Source of the DNA: Heterorhizobium halophytocola
GTDB taxonomy: Bacteria; Pseudomonadota; Alphaproteobacteria; Rhizobiales; Rhizobiaceae
Assembly: GCF_017873095.1 (NCBI RefSeq)
Contig: NZ_JAGGJU010000004.1
Location: 326,223-390,222, forward strand
Direction: 5' to 3'
DNA: 64,000 nt
In this document: one piece after another, positions 56,163 to 64,000 of the stretch
Position numbering within the stretch: position 1 is the first letter of the stretch
Layout of the letters: every line of letters starts with the position of its first letter
Notes under the pieces: model-generated
What the model was told of the DNA's origin: nothing
Database searches by the model: none
What the model saw: the letters and a program-made list of their open reading frames with translations, nothing else
Translations under genes and position numbers: made by a program

Positions 56163-56465
56163 ATGAGTGCACATGCTATCCCGTCTCTCCGTGAGACCCA
56201 ATTGGCCGCGCAGCAGGACATGCTTGCCAAGGTTCAGGACCGTCGCAACCACATGGTTGCCGAATGGGCCGCGAAGGCCATGGGCAAGAGCAATGCGGAC
56301 GTCTACTCCCACGTGCTGAATGCTGCCAACGGCAATGACGAGAAGGAAATCGCCAAGCAGCTGCGCAGCGAACTGGCCCAGGCCGGCGTCGCCCTGACGA
56401 TCAACGAGATCCGCGCCTGTCTCGAAGAAATGCTCGACCAGGCCGCGCTGGAAGTCAGCCACTGA
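56163..56465 (+). CDS. DUF1476 / ATP-synthase zeta-inhibitor-like protein
   Basis: 100 residues. The sequence matches DUF1476, the alphaproteobacterial zeta subunit that inhibits F1-ATPase: an N-terminal segment, then AKVQDRRNHMVAEWAAKAMGK (quoted in part; the family's RRN...WAA signature) and a C-terminal four-helix core (IRACLEEMLDQAALEV). The usual FDDRE-type inhibitory start is not evident, so it may be a paralogue rather than the main inhibitor. It is divergent from guaB. AGGAAGGAA precedes the ATG at 56163. Confidence 0.8.
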   Translation: MSAHAIPSLRETQLAAQQDMLAKVQDRRNHMVAEWAAKAMGKSNADVYSHVLNAANGNDEKEIAKQLRSELAQAGVALTINEIRACLEEMLDQAALEVSH

Positions 56466-56502
56466 TCGCTGCGGCGACATCGCAATCTCGATAAAGACAA
56501 GA

Positions 56503-56525
56503 CGGGCGGCCTATCGAGCCGCCCG
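56503..56525. terminator. Hairpin between DUF1476 and MBL genes
   Basis: CGGGCGGC (56503-56510) pairs with GCCGCCCG (56518-56525) around a 7-base loop. It lies between convergent genes and lacks a long T-run, so termination strength is uncertain. Confidence 0.65.
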
Positions 56526-56549
56526 CTGTCATGTCCGGGCCTGAGTTCC

Positions 56550-57536
56550 TCAGACCTCGAACTGGTAGGTGACCGGCACGAAACGGTAGCCGGTGTCGAG
56601 CTTTTCCGCATAACCAAGCGCCGGATAGGGCATGTGGTAGCCGAGAAAGGCCAGCCTGTCGGTGGCGATCATGTCGAACACGCGCTTGCGGGTCTCGGCC
56701 GCCACCTTCTTGTCCATGTCGAAACGGACTTCCCAATCGGGACGCTGCAGCGACAGTACGAAATGATTGGCGGTATCGGCCGTCAGGATCAGCGTCTTGC
56801 CGCCCGATTCGACCTTGTAGATCATGTGGCCGGGCGTATGGCCGAAAGCGGCCATGGCCGAGATGCCGGAGACCACTTCGGCGCCGTCGACGATGAAGGT
56901 CATCTGGTCGGACAAGGGCTTTACCTTCTCCATCACCGCCTTGTGATTGGCTTCCGCCGGCGTGCCGACACGGGCGTCGTCCGTCCAGAAATCATATTCC
57001 GTCTGGCCCGTGATGTAGCGGGCATTCGGAAAGGCCGGCTCGCCCTTCTCCATCAGGCCGCCGATATGGTCGCCATGCATATGGGTGATGACGACGGCGG
57101 TGACCTGCTCGCGGGTATAGCCGGCGGCCGTCATGCCCTCGATCAGCCGCCCTCCCCCATTGGCCCGCGCCCCTTCGCCAAGACCCGTATCGAACAGGAT
57201 GACGTCGGAACCGGTATTGATCAGCACCGGCGAGAAGGTGTTGACGAACTTGTCGGTCGGCAGGAAATTCTTCTCCAGCAGCGCGGCGACCTCTTCCTTC
57301 GGCTGGTCGGTACCGAAGGTGCCGCCGGGATCATCGGACGCGCTCGCCCCGTCTCGCACGACCACCATGTCGAAATCGCCGATCTTGTAGACCGAGGTCG
57401 GCGGCGGCATGGCGTGATCGATACTGGCCGACTGCGATGCGTCCTGCGCCGTGGCCGCCCGCGTCATCAACATCGGTGCGGCAAGCGTTGCAGCACCCCC
57501 GGCTGCGAGCAGTTTGCGTCTGTCGAGCATTACCAT
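56550..57536 (-). CDS. Exported metallo-beta-lactamase-fold hydrolase
   Basis: 328 residues, with a twin-arginine-like signal (MLDRRKLLAAGGAATLAAP, cut near ATA-QDA). The metal site THMHGDHIGG (residues 151-160) is the HxHxDH motif. Further ligands lie in FGHTPGHMI and the Asp in LTADTANHF. The group is annotated as lactonase- or arylsulfatase-like and is often described as an MBL-fold hydrolase of unknown substrate. ATG codons at 57536 and 57530 are both possible; the second fits the signal better. Confidence 0.88.
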   Translation of the reverse strand: MVMLDRRKLLAAGGAATLAAPMLMTRAATAQDASQSASIDHAMPPPTSVYKIGDFDMVVVRDGASASDDPGGTFGTDQPKEEVAALLEKNFLPTDKFVNTFSPVLINTGSDVILFDTGLGEGARANGGGRLIEGMTAAGYTREQVTAVVITHMHGDHIGGLMEKGEPAFPNARYITGQTEYDFWTDDARVGTPAEANHKAVMEKVKPLSDQMTFIVDGAEVVSGISAMAAFGHTPGHMIYKVESGGKTLILTADTANHFVLSLQRPDWEVRFDMDKKVAAETRKRVFDMIATDRLAFLGYHMPYPALGYAEKLDTGYRFVPVTYQFEV

Positions 57537-57754
57537 TTTGACCCTCCTTTTGTCCCCCGGCAGTGATTTTCAGGGGCTGCCGGTCCACTGGCACATATAA
57601 CCGGCAGGTCTAAGGCGGGAAGCGCAATCACCAAGACGTGATGGCCGCAGCTGCCTTCCGATGAAGACCGCGTCCCGGCATGCGAATTCAATGATTGGCA
57701 GTCGTCGAAGAGAGGGCTAGAAGGGGGAGCATCTTCCGGACGTCTTATCACCTC

Positions 57755-59164
57755 ATGAACCGCATCGTTCCCCTCATCCTCGCCGTCGCCCTGTTCATGG
57801 AAAACATGGATTCGACGGTCATATCGACCGCCCTTCCGGCCATTGCCCGGGATCTGGATGTGGGACCGATCACGCTGAAGCTGGCGCTGACCTCGTATAT
57901 GGTAGCGCTAGCAATCTTCATTCCGATCAGCGGCTGGATGGCCGACAAGTTCGGCGCCAAGCGGATCTTCCGCTTCGCCATCTTCGTCTTCCTGATCGGC
58001 TCGATCGCCTGCGCCTTTTCGGGCTCGCTGCTGTCCTTCGTCGGCTCGCGCTTCCTGCAGGGCATGGGCGGCGCGATGATGACACCGGTCGCGCGCCTCG
58101 TGCTGCTGCGCACCACCTCGCGCTCCGACCTCGTCTCGGCGATGGCGCTGTTGACCATTCCAGGTCTTGTCGGCCCGCTGACGGGCCCGCCGGTCGGCGG
58201 CTTCATCACCACCTATTTCACCTGGCACTGGATCTTCCTGATCAATGTCCCCATCGGCATTCTCGGCATGGTGCTGTCGACCATCTACCTGCCGGACATC
58301 GAGAAGATGGAACCGCCACCGATCGACTGGACCGGCTTCCTGCTTGTTGCTCTGTTCGCCGCCGGCATCGTCTTCGGGCTCTCCGTCATTTCGCTGCCGG
58401 CCCTGCCGCCGGCCGTCGGGATCACCACAACGGCGGTTGGCATTCTCTCGGGCATCGCCTATCCGTTTCATGCCCGGCGCCACCCCTCCCCGATCCTCCG
58501 GCTCGAACTCTTCCAGAACAGGCTTTTCCGCGCGGCTCAGACCGGCGGCACCGCCTTCCGGATTGCCACCGGGGCGATCCCCTTCCTGATGCCGCTGATG
58601 CTGCAGCTCGGCTTCGGCATGACGCCGTTCCAGTCCGGGCTCACCACCTTCGTCGGCGCCGGCGGCGCGTTGATGACGAAGTTCATCGCCAAGCGCATGT
58701 TTGCCGCCCTTGGCTTCCGCTCGCTGCTGGTCGGCGCCGGCACGCTCGGCGCCCTGACCACCTATGCCAACGCCTTCTTCACCCCCGAGACGCCGATCGC
58801 GCTCATTGTCGCCTTCCTTGGTTTTTCCGGTTTCTTCCGGTCCTTCTTCTTCACCGGCACGAACGCGCTGGGCTATGCCGACATATCCAATGCCGAGGCC
58901 AGCCAGGCGACGTCGATTGCCTCGGTGCTGCAGCAGATGAGCCTCGCGATCGGGGTTGCCTGCGCCGCCTTCATCCTGGAAGCCTGCGAATATGTGTCGG
59001 GCGAAAGCCTGACGGTCGGCAATTTCCACATCGCCTTTGCCGTCGTCGCCACCCTGTCGCTGCTCGCGGTCATTCCCTATCTCAGATTGCCACGCGATGC
59101 CGGTTCGGACGTCTCCGGCCACCGCCGACCGATCGATTCGCAGGCAGAAGTGCCGGCGAAATAG
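57755..59164 (+). CDS. MFS transporter, DHA2 family (EmrB-like drug efflux)
   Basis: 469 residues from the ATG at 57755, with about 14 hydrophobic segments as in DHA2 pumps. The family motifs are visible: MENMDSTVISTALPAIARDL (helix 1, motif D1), GWMADKFGAKRIF (motif A) and GPLTGPPVGGFITTYFTWHW (motif C). It would export hydrophobic compounds driven by the proton gradient. No membrane-fusion partner (EmrA) is adjacent. An in-frame TTG at 57695 would extend the N-terminus by 20 residues; the ribosome-binding site is poor for either. Confidence 0.88.
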   Translation: MNRIVPLILAVALFMENMDSTVISTALPAIARDLDVGPITLKLALTSYMVALAIFIPISGWMADKFGAKRIFRFAIFVFLIGSIACAFSGSLLSFVGSRFLQGMGGAMMTPVARLVLLRTTSRSDLVSAMALLTIPGLVGPLTGPPVGGFITTYFTWHWIFLINVPIGILGMVLSTIYLPDIEKMEPPPIDWTGFLLVALFAAGIVFGLSVISLPALPPAVGITTTAVGILSGIAYPFHARRHPSPILRLELFQNRLFRAAQTGGTAFRIATGAIPFLMPLMLQLGFGMTPFQSGLTTFVGAGGALMTKFIAKRMFAALGFRSLLVGAGTLGALTTYANAFFTPETPIALIVAFLGFSGFFRSFFFTGTNALGYADISNAEASQATSIASVLQQMSLAIGVACAAFILEACEYVSGESLTVGNFHIAFAVVATLSLLAVIPYLRLPRDAGSDVSGHRRPIDSQAEVPAK

Positions 59165-59194
59165 ACGATCGGCATGACGGCCGCCGGCATCCGT

Positions 59195-59599
59195 TCACGG
59201 CGCGTCAGCCCGCGGATCGGCAAGGCCGGTGGCATGGCCGGTGGAGAAGCGCCGCATCGCCATCAGCACCGGCAGCAGACGCAACCCGTCTTCCGACAGC
59301 CGGTATTCGACCCTGAGCGGCTTTTCCTCATAGTCGATCCGATGGACGAGCCCGTCCGCCTCCAGTTCCCGCAGATGCTGCGTCAGCATCTTCTGCGAGA
59401 CCCCCGGCAGGTCGCGCAACAGGGCCGAGCTGCGCAGCGCCGGGTCCGCATAGAGACGGAAGAGAATCGGCAGCTTCCAGCGGCCCTGGATCATCTTCAG
59501 CACCCGCGTCACATGAGCGACCGAACCATCCGGCCCGAGACACTGCTCGCGGCCTTGCGCCTGCGTAGGCACATTAAAGTGCGTACTTGTGCCGTCCAT
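59195..59599 (-). CDS. HxlR-family transcriptional regulator
   Basis: 134 residues. The HxlR pattern is CLGPDG...VLKMIQGRWKLPILFRLY (Cys20, then the winged helix), followed by LRDLPGVSQKMLTQHLRELE and the wing with VHRIDYEEKPLRVEYRLS. HxlR/HypR regulators often sense electrophiles or disulfide stress through the N-terminal Cys. The ATG is at 59599, but a GTG at 59572 is a plausible alternative start. It is divergent from an SDR gene that it probably controls. Confidence 0.88.
   Translation of the reverse strand: MDGTSTHFNVPTQAQGREQCLGPDGSVAHVTRVLKMIQGRWKLPILFRLYADPALRSSALLRDLPGVSQKMLTQHLRELEADGLVHRIDYEEKPLRVEYRLSEDGLRLLPVLMAMRRFSTGHATGLADPRADAP
59565..59586. promoter_or_regulatory. HxlR-type palindromic operator
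   Basis: GTAGGCAC-ATTAAA-GTGCGTAC is an 8-bp inverted repeat with one mismatch per arm around a 6-base spacer. It lies 66-87 bases upstream of the SDR start codon and inside, or at the edge of, the start of the divergent regulator gene. The form suits an HxlR dimer. Confidence 0.6.
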
Positions 59600-59651
59600 T
59601 GCCGTCTTCCTATGTGTCAGCCACGCAGGAAACAAGGATGGGATCTCGACC

Positions 59652-60467
59652 ATGGAATTGCAACTGGAAGGCCGGACGGCGCTCGTGACCGGCAGCAGCA
59701 AGGGTATCGGCGAGGCGATCGCCCGCGCGCTCGCCCGCGAGAAGGCAACGGTGCTCGTGCATGGCCGTGACCCTGCTAAGACCGAAGCGGTCAGCCGTTC
59801 GATCACGGCCGCCGGCGGTGCCGCCCATGCCGTCTTCGGCGATCTGACGCGCGACGACGACGTGGCGGAGCTTCTCGCCTCGGCAAGAAGAATTGCCGGC
59901 AGCATCGACATCGTCGTCAACAATGCCGGGGGTTCCGGCGGCGACCGGGAAACCTGGAACGACACGCAGGCCGCCACCTGGTCGTCCACCTATGACCGCA
60001 ACGTGCTCGCGGCCTTGAGGATAACCGCGCCGCTTCTGCCGGGCATGCGACAGGCCGGATGGGGACGGGTGATCAACATTTCCAGCCTTGCCGCCGTCAT
60101 GGCGCCGCCCTCCGGCCCCGGTTACGCTGCCGCCAAGGCCGGTATCAACGCGTTGACGGCATCGATGGCAAAGGCGATCGCGGGCAATGGCATCACCGTC
60201 AACGCGGTTTCGCCCGGCACCATTCACAGTGCGGCGCTCGACACGCGATTTCGCGAGACGGCCGCCGAGCGGGGTTTCGCCAAGGTCGATGCGCCCTGGG
60301 AGGAGATCGAGCGCGCGGTGCTGCCGCTCTTTGCCCAGGTGCCGGTTGGCCGCGTCGGGCGGCTGGAGGACATCGCCGATGCCGTCGCCTTTCTGGCAAG
60401 CCCGCTTGCCGGCTACATCACCGGCATCAACCTGCGGATCGACGGCGGCCTGTCGCCGAGCCTTTGA
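59652..60467 (+). CDS. Short-chain dehydrogenase/reductase
   Basis: 271 residues, classical SDR. The cofactor motif is TGSSKGIG (residues 13-20), with NNAGG, the catalytic Ser in NISSLAA and the Tyr-Lys in YAAAKAG. An Arg (HGRDPAK) after the second strand points to NADP. The C-terminal INLRIDGGLSPS motif follows. The substrate is not predictable. It is probably induced through the divergent HxlR-type regulator. Confidence 0.93.
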   Translation: MELQLEGRTALVTGSSKGIGEAIARALAREKATVLVHGRDPAKTEAVSRSITAAGGAAHAVFGDLTRDDDVAELLASARRIAGSIDIVVNNAGGSGGDRETWNDTQAATWSSTYDRNVLAALRITAPLLPGMRQAGWGRVINISSLAAVMAPPSGPGYAAAKAGINALTASMAKAIAGNGITVNAVSPGTIHSAALDTRFRETAAERGFAKVDAPWEEIERAVLPLFAQVPVGRVGRLEDIADAVAFLASPLAGYITGINLRIDGGLSPSL

Positions 60468-60476
60468 TAGTCCCGC

Positions 60477-61214
60477 TCAGCCCGAGACCTCGGGCGCGTC
60501 GTCCTCGGCGTGATCGGCTTCGTCGTCATTTCCCGCCTTGCGGCCCTTGAAGCCCTTGGCAAGCAGGAACATCTCGACCGATTCCTGACGAGAGGAGGCC
60601 GGCTTGATGTGGATGACCTGGCGGAAATTCTGCTTCAGCATGGCGAGCAGGTCGTGCTCCGTGCCGCCCTGGAAGGTCTTGGCGAGAAAATGTCCGCCTT
60701 CGGCCAGAACCTCGACGGCGAAATAGGCCGCCACTTCGCAGAGATGCATGGTGCGGATATGGTCGGTCTTCTTGTGGCCGGTTGTCGGCGCTGCCATGTC
60801 GGAGAGCACCACATCAGGCGTGCCGCCGACGGCGGCCATCAGCTTGTCCGGGGCCGTCGGATCGAGGAAGTCGAGCTCGAGAAACTTCACCCCGGGTATC
60901 TGCGCCATTTCGAGAAAATCGATCGCGGCGACGCGGATGTCGTCCTCGGTCGAGCTTGTGACCTTGGCGGCGATCTGCGACCAGCTGCCGGGCGCCGCAC
61001 CCAGGTCGATGATGCGACGGGCGCCTTTCAGGATCTGGTGCTTCTCGTCGATTTCCAGCAGCTTGAAGGCGGCGCGCGCGCGGTAGCCCTCGAGCTTGGC
61101 ACGCTGCACATAGGGGTCGTTGATATGGCGCTCGAGCCAGCGGCGGGACGAGGCCTTCAGCTTGCCCTTCTTCACCCTCTGGCCGAGCTTGCGGCCGACT
61201 GGTGTCTTGGTCAT
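60477..61214 (-). CDS. rlmE: 23S rRNA (uridine-2'-O) methyltransferase (FtsJ/RrmJ)
   Basis: 245 residues. It methylates the 2'-OH of U2552 in the A loop of 23S rRNA, a late step of 50S assembly. The SAM site is [18 protein letters not shown] (about residues 70-87) and the K-D-K-E tetrad can be located as Lys in RAAFKLLE, Asp in VVLSDMAAP, Lys in FLAKTFQGG and Glu near [11 protein letters not shown]. The N-terminus is basic ([18 protein letters not shown]) and the C-terminus acidic. It is transcribed directly downstream of the Ppx/GppA gene, 10 bases away, as in other rhizobia. Confidence 0.95.
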   Translation of the reverse strand: MTKTPVGRKLGQRVKKGKLKASSRRWLERHINDPYVQRAKLEGYRARAAFKLLEIDEKHQILKGARRIIDLGAAPGSWSQIAAKVTSSTEDDIRVAAIDFLEMAQIPGVKFLELDFLDPTAPDKLMAAVGGTPDVVLSDMAAPTTGHKKTDHIRTMHLCEVAAYFAVEVLAEGGHFLAKTFQGGTEHDLLAMLKQNFRQVIHIKPASSRQESVEMFLLAKGFKGRKAGNDDEADHAEDDAPEVSG

Positions 61215-61224
61215 GGCATGTTCC

Positions 61225-62820
61225 TCAAAGCTCTCGGTCGCGCAGCGGACGGCGGCTGCGGCCGCGCCGCCAGACCCCGTCATCGGCCATCATGTCGGTC
61301 AACAGGCCTTCACGCAGCCCCCTGTCGGCCACCCGCATGCGGCTTGCCGGCCAGCGGCGGCGGATTGCCTCCAGAATGGCGCAGCCCGCCAGCACCAGAT
61401 CGGCGCGGTCGGGCCCGATGCAAGGATTGGCCGCGCGCTCGGTATAATCCCAGGACAGAAGCTTGGCCTGCATGGCGGAAACCTCGTCGTCGGAGAGCCA
61501 CAGGCCGTCCACCCGGCGCCGATCATAGCGCGGCAGATCCAGATGCACACCGGCCAGCGTGGTCACCGTTCCGGACGTGCCGATCAGATGCAGGCCGGCA
61601 TCGACGAAGTCAGGGCAGTCGAAATGGCCAAGCATGCCGGTGACTTCGCCGATCATCGCCTCGAAAATGTCCGGCGTCACGTCGCGGCCGCCATGGCGCT
61701 CCGACAGGGTGACGACACCGACCGGCAGCGAGGTCCAGTGGGTGATATGATGGGCGAGCCGGCTGGCGCGGTTGCCGCCGATGCGGATTACCGCGATCTC
61801 GGAGGAGCCGCCGCCGATATCGAACAGCACGACCGAGCGGGCCTCGCGGCCGACCAGCGACGAGCAGCCGGACACGGCAAGCCGCGCCTCGGTTTCGCGG
61901 TTGATGATTTCGAGTTCCAGGCCGGTTTCGCGGGTGACGCGGTCGAGGAATTCCTCGCCGTTTGCCGCCGCGCGGCAGGCTTCGGTGGCAATCAAGCGCA
62001 TGCGGCGGATCTTGCGCCCGGCAAGCTTGGCCGCGCAGATCTTCAATGCCTCGACCGCGCGGTCCATGGCATCGTCCGACAGGCGGCCGCTGGCCCCGAG
62101 CCCCTCGCCAAGCCGCACGATGCGCGAAAAGGCATCGACCACCCGGAAATTGCCGGGCTTGGTCGGCTGGGCGATGAGCAGACGGCAATTGTTGGTGCCG
62201 AGATCGAGCGCCGCATAGAGATCGGGCGTGCTGGCCGGCTGGACAGCCGGCGCCGGACCCGACGGACGCCCCTCGGCCGCGCGTACAGAAATCGGCCCGA
62301 TGTCCGGCACGACAACCGGCACGACCGCGTTCGGCTGGGCCGCACCCGGACCACCGGTGCGGCGATTGCGCCGACGGCGACGTTTCTTGGTGGATTTGGC
62401 CAGACTTGTCGGTCCGCCATCATTGCGCTGGGTATCATCGCCGGCCGGGTCGGCAGGCCGCGCGCCCGGGCGCTCGCGCGCCTGCACCGGCCGGATCTGG
62501 CCGGGTCGCACCTGACCGGATTTTGCCTGGCCTGCGGCGGGCGCCTGACCGGGCACGCCCGGCTTGCCGCCCCCACGCCTGCGACGCTTGCGCTTGCGGA
62601 GGGATTTCCCCTCGCCTTGATCGGGACGCTCGGCCGGCTCGGGAGTTTTTGCCCCTTCGCTGGCGCCTGCAGGCGCCGGGTTCGACGAAGCGGATTTCCC
62701 CCTTCGTTTTCCCCTGCTGCGCCGGGAAGCCTTGGCTTCCTCGCGCGGCTTGGCCGACGCCCCGTCGATGTGCGGCTTCGCGCCGCTCTCGGGGTCAGTC
62801 AATGTCGCTTCCTTGAGCAC
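61225..62820 (-). CDS. Ppx/GppA-family phosphatase with long basic N-terminus
   Basis: 531 residues from a GTG at 62820 with GGGAG before it; a TTG at 62802 is also possible. The C-terminal 330 residues are the Ppx/GppA fold of the ASKHA superfamily (exopolyphosphatase or pppGpp phosphohydrolase): [18 protein letters not shown] at about residue 200 (phosphate loop 1), then [16 protein letters not shown] and [14 protein letters not shown]. The N-terminal 200 residues are low-complexity and rich in Lys, Arg, Pro, Gly and Ala, with basic clusters at about residues 75-82 and 145-154, and look disordered. They may bind polyphosphate or nucleic acid. rlmE follows. Confidence 0.88.
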   Translation of the reverse strand: MLKEATLTDPESGAKPHIDGASAKPREEAKASRRSRGKRRGKSASSNPAPAGASEGAKTPEPAERPDQGEGKSLRKRKRRRRGGGKPGVPGQAPAAGQAKSGQVRPGQIRPVQARERPGARPADPAGDDTQRNDGGPTSLAKSTKKRRRRRNRRTGGPGAAQPNAVVPVVVPDIGPISVRAAEGRPSGPAPAVQPASTPDLYAALDLGTNNCRLLIAQPTKPGNFRVVDAFSRIVRLGEGLGASGRLSDDAMDRAVEALKICAAKLAGRKIRRMRLIATEACRAAANGEEFLDRVTRETGLELEIINRETEARLAVSGCSSLVGREARSVVLFDIGGGSSEIAVIRIGGNRASRLAHHITHWTSLPVGVVTLSERHGGRDVTPDIFEAMIGEVTGMLGHFDCPDFVDAGLHLIGTSGTVTTLAGVHLDLPRYDRRRVDGLWLSDDEVSAMQAKLLSWDYTERAANPCIGPDRADLVLAGCAILEAIRRRWPASRMRVADRGLREGLLTDMMADDGVWRRGRSRRPLRDREL

Positions 62821-63184
62821 CGCGCATCTCCCGAACCGGGGTGCAGCTGGCGCAATCTTCATTACGGTTGGTATCAGCATACCAGCGACACATCGCTTCG
62901 CCAACCGCTTTCTCGCGGCGTGACCTGCCACGCCGCAGACAGCCTGCGCGAGGCCCTTGCGCCCGCATCATCCGCCGACGCCGGCCTCCATGGCATCTGT
63001 CAGGCAGATACCCCGCCGCACAGACCGACGAGCCAAGCAATGGCACCCCCCACAACCGCCGGCCCAAGCGCCGATCGAGCACCACGGACAGAGGCTCGAT
63101 TTTTTTTGCCGAAACCTATTTGCATTCTTTCCTGTTTTGGTTATAAGCCGCCTCACCGACGGGCCACACCGGTCCGTATCCTGT
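62821..63184. other. Gap between Ppx/GppA and tRNA-Gln genes
   Basis: About 360 bases. The left part is GC-rich and holds the ribosome-binding and promoter region of the leftward Ppx/GppA gene. The right part becomes AT-rich and carries the tRNA promoter at 63120-63147. I see no gene. Confidence 0.5.
63120..63147 (+). promoter_or_regulatory. Promoter of tRNA-Gln
   Basis: TTGCAT (63120-63125) and TATAAG (63142-63147) are separated by 16 bases, 38 bases upstream of the tRNA. The match to sigma-70 consensus is moderate. Confidence 0.5.
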
Positions 63185-63258
63185 TGGGGAATAGTTCAAC
63201 GGTAGAACGACGGACTCTGACTCCGTTAATCTTGGTTCGAATCCAGGTTCCCCAGCCA
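63185..63258 (+). tRNA. tRNA-Gln (anticodon CTG)
   Basis: All stems pair: acceptor TGGGGAA with TTCCCCA, D stem GTTC/GAAC, anticodon stem ACGGA/TCCGT with loop CTCTGAC (anticodon CTG reading CAG) and T stem CTTGG/CCAGG with loop TTCGAAT. The discriminator is G and the CCA end is encoded at 63256-63258. Its 3' end adjoins lower-GC DNA and an insertion element. Confidence 0.97.
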
Positions 63259-63592
63259 ATTCTTATTTTACCATATATATCAGAGCGTTATGAGTTGCTG
63301 CGTACCCCAAAGTGTACCGCGCAATGTACCTCAATGGGCGACTACGCTCCCATGCTCAGGATCACCTCATTTACCTTAGTCAAACATCCTTTAATGTCAT
63401 CGGCTGGTCAGATCGACATTAGGATCGACTTCATCAAACTCTACGTCAGAGAGCTAATGCATTGCGGCCTCATATTCTGCGAAGAACGGCGATTTAGCTG
63501 CCTCCTACGATCCATCTCAGGCTTACCTGCCTACCGAGGATAGGCGCTGTTCGATTGCAACTTCTCAGCCAGCCGCCGAAATAACGCCACAG
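63259..63592. other. Low-GC stretch between tRNA-Gln and the IS21 element
   Basis: About 330 bases with GC content clearly below the rest of the window. A frame running on from about 63332 (MGDYAPMLRITSFTL...) for 70 codons matches nothing I know, and codon use is not typical. A 12-base repeat (63302-63337) is its only structure. It may be the start of a horizontally acquired segment anchored at the tRNA. Confidence 0.5.
63302..63337 (+). repeat. Three 12-bp GTACC-headed direct repeats
   Basis: GTACC recurs at 63302, 63314 and 63326, exactly 12 bases apart, with partly similar tails (CCAAAGT, GCGCAAT, TCAATGG). The run lies 44 bases after the tRNA end. It could be an iteron-like protein-binding site, for example for a recombinase or its accessory factor. 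Confidence 0.45.
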
Positions 63593-63598
63593 TGTTGA

Positions 63599-63642
63599 TT
63601 TCCACGCGGAACTGAGCCGGTTTTTCCACCGAGAAGTGAGCC
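63599..63642. repeat. Two imperfect 20-bp terminal repeats of the IS21 end
   Basis: Read on the minus strand, GGCTCACTTCTCGGTGGAAA (63642-63623) and GGCTCAGTTCCGCGTGGAAA (63618-63599) are direct repeats differing at four positions. Multiple 20-base repeats at the ends are the transposase-binding sites of IS21-family elements. Confidence 0.75.
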
Positions 63643-63664
63643 ACCTCTGAGTATGGTTTTTTGA

Positions 63665-64000
63665 TCAGGCTTTGGTCAAGGGATTGGTCTTTTCTCCTCT
63701 CTTTTGTGCTGCGGCGGCCGAGCTGGCCTTGAATCGGAAGCTGTCGTTTCCGGTTTCCAAGATGTGGCAACGGTGGGTCAGGCGATCGAGGAGAGCTGTC
63801 GTCATCTTGGCGTCGCCGAAGACGGTGGCCCATTCGCTGAAGCTGAGGTTGGTGGTGATGATCACGCTGGTGCGCTCGTAAAGCTTGCTTAGCAGGTGGA
63901 AGAGCAGCGCTCCCCCTGAGGCACTGAACGGAAGGTATCCCAATTCATCGAGGATCAGGAGATCGAGGCGAACCAGGGTTTCAGCGATCTGTCCTGCCTT
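63665..64000 (-). CDS. istB: IstB-type transposition helper ATPase, N-terminus cut
   Basis: 111 C-terminal residues of about 245. Visible are the Walker B segment [12 protein letters not shown], the sensor-type stretch [32 protein letters not shown] and a basic tail ending NPLTKA. IstB is the AAA+ ATPase that helps the IstA transposase choose targets. The Walker A part lies beyond the window edge. The stop codon is about 70 bases from the inferred element end, which is normal for IS21. Confidence 0.92.
   Translation of the reverse strand, partial: KAGQIAETLVRLDLLILDELGYLPFSASGGALLFHLLSKLYERTSVIITTNLSFSEWATVFGDAKMTTALLDRLTHRCHILETGNDSFRFKASSAAAAQKRGEKTNPLTKA

Larger units (their letters stand above)
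63593..64000. mobile_element. IS21-family insertion sequence, right end, cut by window edge
   Basis: The element runs from about 63593 (TGTTGATT) beyond the window. It is recognised by istB and by the two 20-bp terminal repeats inside its end. istA, which should lie before istB on the minus strand, and the other end are outside. Confidence 0.75.

Noticed and set aside
63302..63337. Short CRISPR-like periodicity
   Set aside because: The period of 12 bases is far too short and there are no spacers or cas genes; no CRISPR array is present in the window.
61120..63543. Plus-strand open frame of 807 codons
   Set aside because: It runs antisense across rlmE, Ppx/GppA and even through the tRNA-Gln gene. 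Such frames arise from the strong GC bias at third codon positions; it has no recognisable domain.

Overview
The window is a chromosomal segment of a GC-rich alphaproteobacterium, most likely a member of the Rhizobiaceae close to Agrobacterium/Rhizobium. The grounds are a mannosylfructose-phosphate synthase/phosphatase pair, a MctP-type monocarboxylate permease, a short-form HisG with HisZ, a CIRCE-controlled groESL operon, a DUF1476 protein, a DUF1127 protein and a RIME-like intergenic inverted repeat. Almost all of it reads as core genome with tightly packed genes. Lower-GC, less organised DNA is confined to about 9.57-10.19 kb and to the right edge beyond a tRNA-Gln gene.

Layout. 0-6.5 kb: 3'-truncated ileS, a HicAB-type toxin-antitoxin remnant whose antitoxin frame is interrupted, mctP with its small DUF3311 partner, ribF and a HAD phosphatase. 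6.7-9.6 kb: an ABM-like protein and groES-groEL with CIRCE and terminator. 10-17 kb: a PAS-like protein, a GST, DoxX, then a methyltransferase/hisG/hisZ/VOC/hisS cluster. 17-19 kb: a RelBE-type TA pair coupled to an unknown gene, and two small periplasmic proteins (Cys/His-rich and DUF305). 19-26.5 kb: LysR with a YeiH transporter, a HAD hydrolase, two HhH DNA glycosylases, two L,D-transpeptidases and an outer-membrane barrel. 26.5-32.3 kb: glycolate oxidase glcDEF with an extra membrane protein, and a divergent LysR. 32.3-36 kb: an ECF sigma/DUF6768 pair and the mannosylfructose operon. 36-41.6 kb: NUDIX, pit, rsmE, gshA and a DUF937 protein. 41.7-49.3 kb: a chemoreceptor, DUF1127, LysR, TetR, and divergent katA/oxyR. 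49.3-63 kb: acid phosphatase, patatin, alcohol dehydrogenase, dienelactone hydrolase, MAPEG, guaB, DUF1476, MBL hydrolase, MFS pump, HxlR/SDR, rlmE and a Ppx/GppA protein. 63.2-64 kb: tRNA-Gln, a short anonymous stretch and the end of an IS21-family element (istB).

Stress physiology recurs: chaperonins under CIRCE, catalase with OxyR, glutathione synthesis and a GST, an osmolyte (mannosylfructose) operon preceded by a general-stress-response (EcfG) promoter match, and phosphate transport with a consensus PHO box. Several regulatory sites can be read directly: CIRCE, the PHO box, the EcfG motif, and palindromes upstream of mctP, yeiH, katA/oxyR and the HxlR/SDR pair.

No large undescribed multi-gene system stands out. 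The best leads are the interrupted hicB-like antitoxin beside an intact hicA, the TA pair coupled to a third gene of unknown function, an ECF sigma factor overlapping a small membrane protein in place of a recognisable anti-sigma factor, mutually exclusive RNA stems upstream of the DUF1127 gene, the NPF-repeat DUF937 protein, and the tRNA-Gln/IS21 boundary.
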